A DNA stretch of 64,000 nucleotides from contig PTEX01000137.1 in NCBI GenBank assembly GCA_003342815.1, positions 290,852 through 354,851 on the forward strand, in the 5' to 3' direction. This stretch comes from Eudromia elegans. Lineage: Eukaryota > Chordata > Aves > Tinamiformes > Tinamidae. Below the pieces are notes generated by a model. That model did no database searches, had not been told where the DNA came from, and saw only the letters and a list, made by a program, of their open reading frames with translations. The translations under genes and the position numbers were made by a program. Below are positions 48,701 to 61,900 of this stretch, piece by piece (position 1 is the stretch's first letter; every line of letters starts with the position of its first letter).

Positions 48701-51700
48701 TTCTGTTCAAATGATAGGACAACAGGATTTGCTCGAACACTGTGGGTGCAACTGCTCAGAAGGCACAGAGTTCATGTTCTGCACCAGTTTTTAAATTTGT
48801 GACTAAAGTATAAACACTTTTTGTAGTTTATGAAACATTCTTTGGGAAGCTGATTCACAGCTATTTTCTGTGATGCATATGCAGCTCTCCTCTCCACAAC
48901 AGTAACTGCCTTTTAAGAAGTCAAATTCATGCATTAGGCTACAGGAGATGCACTGTTCTCACCATGATGCTCTTAGCTCTAAATGGCTGTAAAAAGACAC
49001 TCAAAAGTAGCACTCTGAAGAACACATATGGAAAAGGCTGCATGGTTAGTTGGTGTGGCTATCCTAAAGCAAGATGATGCCTTGAGGGATGGGGAAAGGC
49101 AATAGGCATCACATACGTAATAAAACAACCCTCTCTTTGAACAACATTCCCAAAAGTACCAAGTAATTTGGCTCTCGACTAAAATTTAACCACATGCCAA
49201 CAAGTACCATTGCATGAGGATCAAAACCTCGTTCCAAATTAATTAAATGTTGGAATTATCTTTTATCTTTTAATTCTTAATTGCCCCGTGAGCAACACCA
49301 CTTAGTTAATATATGGACGAGTATCTCTAAACATTCAAAGGGGCATACCAAGTCAAACACGAACTTCCATTTACATCAGGAGAAATACCACAGGCAGTGG
49401 TTGACAAGCACTAGCTGAGATGAGGGCGGCAAGCTCTGTGGAGAATCCAGTGTCATTTTTAGAGAAACTCTCACCCTTCCCTCCTGCCCCTGGCAAAAAA
49501 AGAGAGGTCAGATAGCAGCCTGAATTTCAGGATCTAAATTTAAGTATCAACCTTCATTCTACCCTCTCATTCCTGCATGTCATCTAAATTAGGAGACATT
49601 GGTCATCACTATTTAAAATGGAGCTATGGAGTCCAGAAACGTTTAATTATTTCGGCCTGCAAAACACATGCTCTCCTGCACTAGCTACGTACCAGGCCGG
49701 GGTCTCCTCCTGGCACGGCCACGTAACCTCATCAGTTACCAGACTTGCTGGTGCATCAGCCCAGACCCTGCAGCTCGAGCGCTGCCGTCATTTCCACGCG
49801 TAACCAGGACGGCCCCCCAACAATACTGCACTTCCATGAGTCAAACTGCAACTCCTCATCCTCTCAGTATAATGCGAAACTGCTGCCACTGGGCCCGTAG
49901 GGACCCGGCATCATCATAAACAGGACGTTTTTGGTCAGAGTGGCTGTTAATTAGGGTTCTCAAACCAATGAAGGAGGATAAGCAAGGACAGCGAGAGAGA
50001 GGCAGTCCTGAGGCTGGGAGGCTTCTTCCTTAATGGAATTGTCCCCCAGGAAGACAGTCTTATCACCAGGTCTTAAAGTTAGGCCCTCTCTTTCTCCAAA
50101 CTCACCTTATGGAGAAACGTCACCAGATCCACAGAACGCTGCTTTAATCTGAGCAGAGGGCCTGCCCCCCAGGACACACAAAGCACGTTCCCACTTCCCC
50201 TCAGCAAGGAGCACGGCCTAACCTGCCCTGCTCCCCTCCCATCCTAGGGGAACCCCGCGCTCCACACACCTTCCACCTCCTGTGCCAAAGAAGGGCCTCT
50301 AGTATTCAGGGTACTCTTTATCCAGAATTTGATTTAGTTAGATTAACACTGATAAAGGTCTTTATCATATTGGCAAAGGTGCCTTTCTGAGTCAAATTTA
50401 TTTTGTTTAGAAACAGTTCTTCAGAAATACAACTTTGTGTATACAGTGCTGTGTAGACCTCCTGCAAAACATTCAGAGAAATTGAAGCAGTTTCTCTTAA
50501 CCCAGAGTATTAAATATTTATCCAAAATTTATTCAAAAAAATGGTAAATGTCAAATTAGTATTTACTCAAACCATGAACATAAGTAGTTTTGACTTCTGC
50601 TCTGACGCTGTATCCTGGGAGTTAGCTGGTATGTGTACTAATAACTTGTGTCCTTGATATTATCAGGCATCTCTAGAGTGTTACAACTGGATTTAATACC
50701 AATAAAACCTATCATTCAAATCTTTATTTTGCCTTCCATTTGCCAAATAGCTCAAGTGCTTTTTTAACCTTGATTTTTTAAGTAAACGAAATAAATTAAG
50801 AATAATCTTGGCAAAAAGCTTAAAATAATTATAATCAATTTTCAAAACGTCTCTGCTTGAGGACTTGCTCATTAGAGATCTAGTCCATCAAACCCTTAAG
50901 TAAACAGCAACTGTACTGTTTAAATAATGTATTTTAAAGTTTATTTTTCCCTTCAGTTTATGACAATGAGCTGATTCATTTACAGCATACTGGATTTTAG
51001 CCTGAGAAGATCTTGCTGTTTCTTGTACACACTTCCTAAAGTGCATCAGAGTCCTATGAGTTTGCTCAGCCCCTCAAGATGGCATACAGGAGTCAGGGAA
51101 ACCTGGAAAAAGCAGTTCACCACAAACCAGTTTCCACTTGTGATTCTGTGCTAACCTAAAAGCATTCTCCTAAAAGAGCATCTCAACTAACTAACAAGTT
51201 TTCAGAAGTTCTGTGCTGTTTAGGAGTTACCAACTCTTCTGAGACCCCAGACACCATGTTTTTGGGCTGCACTCTGCCTCTTAAAATTGCAGTTACAACA
51301 TTTTCTTGTCACAGTACCTAAAACAGAAAAGCAGTGGGCAAAGAGACATTAACTGGTTTGAGACTGTATTAAGCCAAATATAATGTGGAGTATGTTTAGT
51401 GCTAAACACCTTTGGATCATGCCACAGAAGAGCTCCCTGTACACATCTAGGAGAAGCTCCTAAACTTGACTTTAAATGGATCACATACTTCATTCTTAAC
51501 CATTTATACTAAGGCAAGAAACTGGTGACTATCTTTCTTTAACAACAGAAGAAACAAATGACATATTAATCTACTTTCTTAGTCCTTTTGATTGCCATTT
51601 CCATAATCTTTACATATTTAAAGATCCTAAACCCTCTCCAGACCCATTCCTGGCAAATAGCACAGAGAATCTGCAGCATGTAGAACTGCCACAGTACCTT

Positions 51701-53691
51701 AGTGCCCAGTGCTGACCTGCTGCAAGGGGTTGGAAGCAGCTCACAATACTCAGGAGCAGCACACTACTTAAATGAATCTTTAGTTACAGTAACTTCAAAA
51801 ACAGTAAATGGGAAACTCCATTTAAAAGTGGAGGCCAAAACACAGGTTTACTTTTCATCTACGAGCAGCCCTAACACCAGTGTCTAACATTCCCCTGGAA
51901 AGTCCTTCGGAGGAAGTAGATAAGAGACTGTAATCATGGATTAGGAAAGTTCAAGGGCAACACACAAAAAGCCAAAAACCCACATACTTTAACAAAATTA
52001 CTCTGAGTCTGTTGACACCATACAGTCAAAAATGTAAAGCAAAATTAAGCATATTTATTTTTGATCCACAAGCTAGATGTTTCCCATCCCCTCACTGTTG
52101 TTCTTAACAGACAGTAGGACTGCAAATATTTCTAACTTGTGAGGAAACAAGTGTTCATAATACCAAACTTTAACTCCTTCAAAATAGGCAGGTCCAGCAA
52201 GATTAAAAACAGTCACCTCTTACTTTGTCAGCAAATTCATCACCCACCCTCACATTAGCAGGGAAAAAAATGTAGAAAAATGACTATAAGAGACACTATT
52301 GAGATTCAGTGCAGAAATACTGAAGCTGCTTGTAGAAAAAGTTGGACATCTTTACAGCTAGCTCAGTTCAAATTCCACATCTTGCAAAATTTCTTGATAA
52401 AACCAGAGTATCAGACGGTATTCGTTTCTTCTACTAGGTATATCAAAGATACTCAAAGCCGGGTTTGATTAAGACTATCTTAAAAGAACATTCGTCCTTC
52501 AATTCCCTGGGGCAGGTTTGCTCAAGAAAACAAAACCTACTTTTAAGTTCTCTTCAGGATTTGACTGTGCATTACATCTGATGCGTACATAAAAGCGTGA
52601 CATTAAAAGGCCAATTTAATCTACAGATTTGATTCGGCCATGGCTTCGTTCTTAAAACTAGAGCAGTTTTTGTTGTTCAGTGGCACAGTTTGATTTCAGT
52701 ATTAGAAAGGGCAACTCAGAGCTACTTAGCCTATGCCTTTCAACTTGAGAACAGGTGACTTAACTGAGGATTTTCTGAGAGGAGGCCACTTCCTCCACAT
52801 CTGCTCACTCACGACGTGGAGGCTGCTCTGCTTGGCGCGAGTCTAAACTCCCATGTGTGTCTAACGCAGACATGGGCTTCCGAGCGAAGCAGAGGCTTAT
52901 GGCCCACATGTGCTCTCCTCCATCCTCAAGAGCCTCCTGAGGAGCAGCAATAGCCTGGCCAGCTGAAAGGACTACACAGAAGGGTATACGCAGAGTACAA
53001 GCACAAGAAGCCTGGCAGACGAGGGCCGCACTGTCCCTTCCCAAGCAAGCACAAGCTGAGTCCCTCTGCTAGACCCATATCTAGACTAATTCATACACAA
53101 TGCCTGAGGGTACAGGTAGCCCTCACAAAAAAATAAATGATTGTAACATTGCTATTAAAAGACACTCACAACTATTCAGTCTCAGAAAACGCAGCTGAAT
53201 TGTAGTAAGGCACGAGGAACAAAAACAAGAACAAGAAAACGTCCAGTCCAGTTTTAGTCTGAGAAAGAAGACCAAGCTCTTAAGTGCAATTAAAATCATT
53301 AAATGACTTTAACAAATATTAGAGTGCTCTATATTTTATGCTTTTTATATCTCACATGATAGAAGCAATGAACAGAATGTGTGTGCATACTTCAATTATT
53401 TACTAATAGAAAAATGTTGGGATTAGTCCAAAAACCTCAGGTCAGCTGTACTGCAAGAACAGTTCACCTGATTAGCTAAATATATTTGAATCTTTCTGCA
53501 GTGATGAAAATGCAGTCTAGTAGGAACAAGGCACTTGCAGTCCTTTTAATTCAACATCAAAGCCTATTTAACACATCTATACACTGTATTGAAACTCCTC
53601 TTCTTAACAGTTTGGTGTATTTTCACAATATGCTTTTTATTGCACTTCTTACTACAAGCAGTACAGAAAACACAGGAGTTTCTCTGCAGCA
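45779..53691 (-). other. ZEB1 intron 1 segment
   Basis: About 7.9 kb of mostly AT-rich intron. It holds an A20 run at 46615-46634, a GC-richer stretch at 49660-49920 with about 13 CpG, and another GC-rich stretch at 50130-50290. A unique-looking stretch at 46025-46225 reads openly on the plus strand but matches no known family. No exon or repeat is identified. Confidence 0.6.
46615..46634. repeat. A20 homopolymer
   Basis: Uninterrupted run of 20 A on the plus strand, followed by GAAATTAAG. No polyadenylation signal precedes it at the expected distance. Confidence 0.9.
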
Positions 53692-53736
53692 GTCTCATAA
53701 ATTCATCCCTAGGTCTCATAAATTCATCCCCATAGG
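53692..53736. repeat. Two-copy 21/24-bp tandem duplication
   Basis: GTCTCATAAATTCATCCC is repeated at 53692 and 53713, with tails TAG and CATAG. The shared part is identical, so the duplication is recent. Confidence 0.88.
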
Positions 53737-56700
53737 TCCAGAACTCAAGTTTGAAATCTAAGTGAAATGCAAAATTACTAACCCCATTAACATTTGCAGT
53801 TGTTTAAGAGGTGCCTAGATAAAGGACAGTATCTTATATTTAAGTACAAATCTGATGCTCAAGTATAAATGAGTTTTTATGTATCTATTTTCTTCTAAAG
53901 AGAAGTTCAAAACAAACCTCCCAGCCCTGTTTGTCTGAAGATGTGCATCTTGGGCTGCCAGGTGGAGGTTAAAGAACCAGATTTCTTCCTTCATGGCACT
54001 CATTTAGATAGGGTCGGCGAGACAAAGATGTAGTTAACATGCAAAAAGACTGGTGTTTGTTTCTGGATTCCTTATTCATGAGCTCCTGTGAAACTTCAAA
54101 GCGAGCCATTTCTCCAGGAAGCGCGGTACTCTAACAGCATGGGAAAGTGCCCCGAGTGCATCCCCTGCCCCTCACAGGGATCATGGCTCTAAAGCAAAAG
54201 CTTTCAGCAAGGTGCAATAGTCAGTGGCCCCTCTAAGGGCTTCTGACACCGCATGGGTCCAAGAGCAGCAGCCAAAAGCGCTCATCTCGCCTAACAAAAG
54301 GCCTTCCAGTGTCTGCTTTATATAACTCACAGTACTCAAACTGCACTGCCTCTTGTTTTCTTCCCTAACAGATATCTAAGAACACTGACTGACTTCTTGT
54401 AAATATACGGTGCAATTTCTAGATGTTAAATGCTAAGCAAATATACAAAAGACTAAGTTAAAAGCCCCAGCTTCCTCAAGGTGTGCTGTTATCTCAAGTT
54501 TATCTTGCCAGCCTGAAGATACTACCCTTGAGAGTCTGAAACACAGCAGAAGCCAGGAAAAGGTATCCCACACCTTTTAAAAGCTTTTATTTTCTTGGGG
54601 TAACCCAAATATGTGCCTGTTATCTAAGATGAATGAGCTCCCTTTTATTATATATGAGTGTTCTCATGAGTAATTTCCTCCACTGACCTTGCTTCTAAAT
54701 TCTTGAACACTTTGCACGGTTTTGTTCATAGATATTAAAAAGTACATTAATCCCCAGCAGGTATCAGGAAGAAACATGGTCTTCTAGACCTCTGGGCTTC
54801 CAGATCTTATGTTTTCTTATAAGATGCAAGATGAGGCCTCGCAGTATTCCCCGGGAGAGAACAAAAGCTTCAACGTGAAATCTATCACAAACTGAACAGC
54901 AGGATTACATTAGTGAGGAGTCACAAGGGGTACAAATGCCCCACATACTTAATTTTCCTGTCATGATTTGTTTTGCTATACAAGGATCCTTAGTGCAACG
55001 GAAAATACAAAAGTCCTTTGTGCAGAGGGCAAGTGTAGCTGAATTAGTGCCAAAAAGACTGACATGCTTTTTGCTCCATCTGCCTGCTAAAGAGCACACG
55101 AGCAATAAGCCAGCTGTCTGTCCTGTCCATCTCCAGCATAGAGAAGTTCCTAAAAGACACAAAAGTCTCCAGCCCCCCTTAAACCAAAGCAAAGGGAATG
55201 CAACACTGTGCCCAAGATGAGGGCTGGGAGTTGAAGAGTAACAAGTAGAAAATTGCCGGGAACTTCAAGCAAGCAGAGTTTTCATATGGTTCAGGATTTT
55301 AAGAAAGAACAGAGAGAGCCCTTCCCACACTTGCCCAGGAAAGCGGGGATCAAGCAGTAATGCCACGTGCCACCAGCAAGAGCAGTGCTCTGCTGTGAAA
55401 GGGATCCGCCATGACTCCAGTGTGGCATCAGGGACAGCGTGCATGCCAGCCACTATATTACGAGGCAGTAAACCTGGGGGCTTTGGGTAAACGCTATCTC
55501 TATTGGCAAAGCTTGGAAGAAAAACCACACCGTGCGGAGCATGGTCACCGCTGCCACCCTTCTCTGCTACCCTACTGAATGCTCTGGGGTATTGTGAGGT
55601 CCCAACAGAGATGAACTTTGGGAAAATATTTTACATTTATTTAGACCCACACCTATAAATCAGTAATCCACAGTGCTGTCACTTGCATAAATGAAAGACA
55701 TACTTAGGCACTGGAGGGCTCTTAAATCTTCAGAGCTGTAGACATTTGTACTCCAAGAGTCTTTTACTTAAATTTCAGATTTGACAAGTGCAATCAGACT
55801 GTGACCCTTCATCACATCTTCAAAATAAATGCTTTAAAATAAATTCTATCCAAAAGAGAATTTGCGTAGTTATATGCCATGACATCAGGACTCGTGTGCT
55901 TCACATGAAATAGGAGCAGATGAATGATCTAAGGTGCTGCATATTAAGTTAGAATTAAGCCTCAACACTAGGGAAAAATAGCTTTCTTTTTTCCAAAGCT
56001 CTGTTCGTTTCTTGTGAGAACAATATTTGAAAGAGTACACCAAGATATAACCGAAATCTGCTTTTTTCATTCCCTCAGGTTTCCTGATTTATAGACAGAG
56101 TGGCTTGAGACTCCCTTTCTTCATTAGCCACCCAGTTATGGGAAATAAGGCTTCCTTTTGGCAGTACGTGTCACAACGACATGTTCCAGAACATAAAGCA
56201 GATTGGGCCTGTCCCTTACTACTAGCAATGAGAACTGGTTCTTCAGTATTTAGCATAGAAAGAGAGCTTAGGAAAGCCCTAAAGCTCTCACCAACAGCTC
56301 TATTCTTAATTACACATCCGTAACAGGCACTGACACAGGGGAAAGGAGAGTTAAGATGCCCTTTATGTTGATACTGCAGCTCTCAGGCTCTCAGTGGGCA
56401 GAGGATTGTTCAAAAAGAAATAATCATGTTTTTAAATAACAAAACTAGATTTTTTTTTTACCTTTATATTTTAAATACTGCTCCTAAAATGCAACGCATG
56501 ACTTGTAAAACTGATCAGTATAACAAATAAGAAGCCAACACAGAAGTCAAAACTACAGGTGATGTAGTTCAATTTCAAATTTGGTAAGAATATTTCCTGT
56601 ACATTTTGCTCCAAAGTAAGTCTCCTTAAGCTACCACATTATAAAAGTCTTTGCTAGCAGCATAAACTAGCAGCACAACTCAAATACATATATACTACTA

Positions 56701-58660
56701 TATTACAAAATATATTTTTTAAATACTTTCATTTCTCCTCTACTTTTCTGAGCTCTCTACTTAAAGGGAGTAGACTCTGGGAGGAGACTTTGGGGTGACA
56801 CTCTGTTATCATTCACCTATCAAATTATTTAGAATTTTATGACTTATCTATTACAATTTATACAACCAATTCTACGGATTTAATTGTTTCACAGCAGAAT
56901 TATTCAGCACAAATGGATCATTCCTAATCACAAGTTTTAAGAAATGCAGTGCAATTTTCTCAGATATATGGTTTAGGAACGAATGTGGGTAGCTCATACC
57001 ATTTCTTTGTAATTCCTTTTCACTGAAATCACATCTAAGTCAGTTACACAGAAGCGTGGATGGTTTATATAGCATCCAGTTCACCGTTTAAGCCTTTTGA
57101 CCTTAGATATGAATAAGAATTTTATTCTGGACAGCACTGTATAGGTCCCTGCTCCTCCACGTTTGTCCCATGGCTGAATGCAATAGGGTATTTTACTGTG
57201 GCTGATTGCCACTGAGGGAAAAAGGTGAATGAAATGTCAGAGAAAGTAGAGGGAGTTGGTTTTACACTTCTGATGATCTTTTCTGCAGTGGCCTAAAGTT
57301 TAATACAGGTCACTCTAGCTCCTCCTGAAGTTGTTGCTGTTGTTCAAAGTCAAAACTCACAACTTGCTTCCAGCATGCACGCCACGTTAATTAGTTTTAA
57401 ACAGCTCATAAAAAAGCCATAGTTCACATATAAAGCAATTTAACCATTCACTAAAATCCTATTCAATAGGCAGCGAAGCTTAACAAATGGCTTCCTAAGG
57501 AGGTCTAGCAAAGACAAGCTCCAAACTCTCCTCAAGTGAAAATGCTTCCACTGACCTTTGCTATCAAAACACTCGGCAAACAACTTCAGCCAAACCAATT
57601 CCCCCCCTCCACCCAACAACTGGAGCATTAAAATCACTTTCAGGGAAACTTAAGTGATTTTTTCCACAAATTGCTCATGCTTAAACTGCATTCACACAAG
57701 GAGGAAGACATTGTTAAGAGTCAACGTTTATACTTAAATTTGCAATAACTTTTTGTATTAAGCCAACCTTGAGTATCTAAGTCACATATATTAACAACAA
57801 CCACAGAAATGATTAAAGACGGAAAGATTAAAGTACAGACACACAGGAAGAGCTTCCCCCGAACATAAAAAAGTTTTTAGCTTTTAAATCATACCAGTTC
57901 AGCTGCTTAAATAAAGCTGACTACGCTAAGTGTTAGTTGTGCTAAATCTACAATTTGTAGATGCTTGCTGAAAATGTCATATTAATAATTTGACTCCATT
58001 ATATAACGCTTCATTCGCACAGAGCTGAGCTCCAGAATTTTACAACCTTATGTAGAACAGTGCTTAGACCCCCTGTGCACAACCTGCGGCCACACATCTC
58101 ATCGGGGTGAGAGCAGCACACCCCATCTCTCATCTCAGGACACAGTCTGACAAGACTCCTCTCATACCTGATACCTGGGCACCGTTCCTGTCGCAACCCA
58201 CCTTCACAGAGGTGAAGCTCCAAAACCTAACTTAAGGTGACTCCTGGCTGAATTTACCCCTAGATACTTCAAAATCTTCATGTTGTTCTTCTCTCTCCAC
58301 AGAAGGAGACACGGGCTACAGAAGAATGTAAATACTCAATGAAAAGGTCCACAAGAATGAGCTTACCACGAGTTAAAAATACTATATAATCAGTCCAGGC
58401 AAGTATAAAAAACTGTTGCAAAATGCACACGAGGGATGTTTCCGAGACCACGGCTCCCTCTGCCCGTGCTCTTCTTGTCACAGGGCTTTTCTGTCACACC
58501 CTCATAAAAGTCAACCACTTGACTGCTCTGTGACTAGGGAAATGGCAAACAAGGTTCCCAGAGGAAAACGAAGACTTTAATAAGTATAAGTATATAAATA
58601 TATACTAAGACTTTAATAAATAATAAAAACTAAGACTTTGATATAAATATCTCAAGAAAG
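53737..58660 (-). other. ZEB1 intron 1 segment
   Basis: About 4.9 kb of ordinary intronic DNA. Three spaced copies of AAGACTTT (the first two continuing AATAA) occur just before the CR1 copy (about 58570-58640). No coding or RNA gene recognised. Confidence 0.6.
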
Positions 58661-58976
58661 GGAGTGAGGAGGAGGGGGCTGGCCTCTTCTCAGTGGTGGC
58701 CAGTGATAGAACTAGGGGAAACGGCCACAAATTGAGGCACCAAAAGTTCCACAGGAACTTGAGGAAGAATTTCTTAACGGTGAGGGTGACAGAGCCCTGG
58801 AACAGGCTGCTCAGAGAGGTGGTGGAGTCTCCTTCTCTGGAGATCTTCAAAACCCGCCTGGACATCACCCTGTGCCACATGCTCTAGGGGACCCTGCGTG
58901 TGCAGGGGGGTTGGACTAGATGACCTCTACAGGTCCCTTCCAACCCTAGCCATTCTATGATTCTATGATTCTATGA
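58661..58976 (+). mobile_element. CR1 LINE 3' end, about 316 bp
   Basis: The best preserved repeat in the window. It carries the CR1 tail in order: GGCCTCTTCTCAGTGGTGGC, AACGGCCACAAATTGAGGCA, GTGAGGGTGACAGAGCCCTG, GAACAGGCTGCTCAGAGAGG, AAAACCCGCCTGGACATCAC, GGGGGGTTGGACTAGATGAC, and three ATTCTATG terminal repeats. This is the end of the reverse-transcriptase frame plus 3' UTR, 5'-truncated as most CR1 copies are. It cannot move on its own. Confidence 0.97.
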
Positions 58977-61900
58977 ATAAAGCCTTCAGGCACTCAGTGT
59001 TTCATGATAACTATATATGTCTTTTCCTCTAGGTTTTTATAATGCCATAATACCTGGAATCTTTTCAATACATGGCAGAGGCAGGAGATCTTACAGGAGA
59101 CTTAAAAGCATTAATCTGCTTGGTTTGAAAGTTGCTACTAGCTGAAAACAAACAGTGCAATAATCAAATATTTAAGTATGAGGTTTATTGAGCAAAAGAA
59201 TACAAAAAACAAATTAGGCCAAGAACTAGGGTAACAAAAATCTTATTTCAACATTTTTACATACTTCTTTGTGTGGAATGTGGGGAAAAAAAATCACATT
59301 CAATCCTAAAACTTTATCCCCAAAAAAGATGCCGACAACCTCTACTTAGCACAGTAATTTCTGATTATTTTTCTAATTTTTCTTAAGTATTTTATTTTGC
59401 TTGCTTTTAAACTTAGGATTGATTCTCCCCATTTTGTAACAAAGCAGATCCTTAAGCCCTACCAGTTCTCCAGTAAGTAGGGAGGTTTCTGGAAGCCTGA
59501 AGCTTCACCTCTGAACACCTTCACACCTCAACTCCACACACCATCTCACACTAGATGCACATGACAGCTGCTCTTCTCTTTCCAGACATAACACAGCATC
59601 TTCAAGCACCACATGGCCCTGACTATGCGTGTACGTTGTGGCAGGTTCAGCCTAAAAGGGTTACAGTCCATTTGTCAAGCTATATCACATTTCCTCCACA
59701 CCCTTCCTCTCCTGAGTAACCGAGCGCTGCGAACAGCTCACTAGAGCTGGATACACAAGCGCAGCCATGACGGAGGCGAGAAGGGTTTAATTCAGCAAAA
59801 CCCACTAGATACATCTCTACTGACAAACAGCTGCTGAGGTTATAGGCATGACAAAGCAAAAGTTAAATTGATAGAAATTAATGTGTAATTAATCGTGAGG
59901 AGGAAACCTGGTTTTACAGAACATAATCTGCAACCGCTAATTATTATTTTCAGGGAATCCACTAGTTAATCAGTAGAACACAAGGTTGGTTTGGGTCCCT
60001 CCCGATATGAGCACAGAACATGAAGTCAAACTGTGCCATCTTCCAAACACATGGACAGGGAATCACGTACTTTTGCTCCCAAGAATCCTGTTCTACTTTC
60101 TGCAATGCAAGATTTATAGGCAAAAGGCTTTTCAGTGTAATGTAGTCAGCAAAGTGATGGGTCGCAGCATTCCCTTCTCTATTGGGAGAACTGTCCTTCC
60201 CTTATTAGTTTATCGTAGAACCTCCAAATCAATTACAATAAAGTCAATGTTCTGTCCATATCAACTTCGAACTCCTTCATGGGAACTTTTACTGCCATAG
60301 CTGTATCAGTGATAAGTTGCACGGCCTCTCCTCTTACCAGCATAGCTGAAAAAAACGTAACCAGAGGGTTTCTAGTCCACTTGTCTCTTGGCATCGGTGT
60401 CCTACTTCCTCTCAAACACAGCAGAGCTTTGGGACAAGAAATGAAAGGATGGCTGGAAGAGACTTCGCTTCCGCCTCGCAGCGCTCAGAGCTTTCGGCAC
60501 TTCACAGCCCAGGGCATTCACTGATACAAAAGTGAATTCCTTCCCTTCTAATTGGTGCTTTTGAAGCGAGCTAACTGCATGTATGTAACAGCAGAAACAT
60601 CTTATTCAGAAACATTCAACATACAAAATAAATCTATCCTAACAAAACAGATGCTAATCCTAAAATGAGAGAGAGACATCGACATCAAGAGCTTAACCGA
60701 AAAGCAGCATTTTGTTTCACACAGGTCAGTGAGCATATGCTGCAAAAGTATGCCCTCTAACAGGTTATGAAGTTCTTCATCTCACCAGACATCTTTAGAG
60801 ATAAAAATAAATGACCAGACTTCTTGCTCTTACAGAACTTCTTAGCAATTATGATTCACGAAAGTCTGTAGCTGCATGTGTATTGGAGGAAGATGAGTAA
60901 GTTTCAGAACATAAGACTACAGGTCCGCAGCAGAGCAGGAATATGGAAATTCATCTAGGGAACACCAAATGCGGAGACAAAAGTGAGGTGAACTACAGGA
61001 ATACTGACTGAATTCGAAGTTCACCATAATTATTAGGTACAAGACATTATAAGAATATGCTGCACATAGATCTGCCTAAATGACATGTATAAATATGAAA
61101 TATTACTGGTTTTATAAGGCAACTCATGAACAAGTAGCAATGTTTCAAAGCTTTTGTCTAAATACAAGATAGTCCTAAAGCTTGGAAGACAGAGCTAAAT
61201 ATAATAGAATACATGTAATAAATATAATAAGAATAATAAATGTAATTCAGAATGCTAACCTATTTGTATATATTTCATATGGCAATATAATTGCCCAAAA
61301 AAAAGAACTATTTCAGGACGCAGCAATAGATTCTGGATTTACAACCTACTTCCCAACCTCCCTTTTCTTTAATCTCTCATTCCAAACTACCTGCACAATG
61401 AGGCTATATTATAGTTTCTCTGCTTTGTTGACCTTGCTGATAGTTCTGTGGTGAAGAGATTGCAGAAGAGATGAGTCCTCGCTTGACACAAGAATTATCT
61501 GTAGAAAGGAACTCTTGGCTCGGGAAAGAGGATAGACAGTCAGAAGACTAGCTGTGTCTAGCAGAAATTTTTGATGTGAACTAACAAAAATAAACAATGA
61601 AACTGACCCTCCAAAGAGATTTCTGCACCATACCTTGTCACAAGTTGCTAAATATTCCAATAAAAATACTTAGAGAAAAATAAAAGGACTGCAGAAGTGT
61701 CTGCTCCAGCAAGCAGCACTACCAAAGATAAGGCTATGTAGCATTTCTATATGTCAAGAGAGGAGTTTAACAGTTAAAGCAGAAACAGTTTGGTGTTGCT
61801 GCCACCATTCCCCTGCTTCAAGATTCTTCAAAGTAGAAGGAGGTGTGGAAACCACAGAAGAGATTCTCAGACCTTAAGGCAACCCCTCCAGTGTCTCCTG

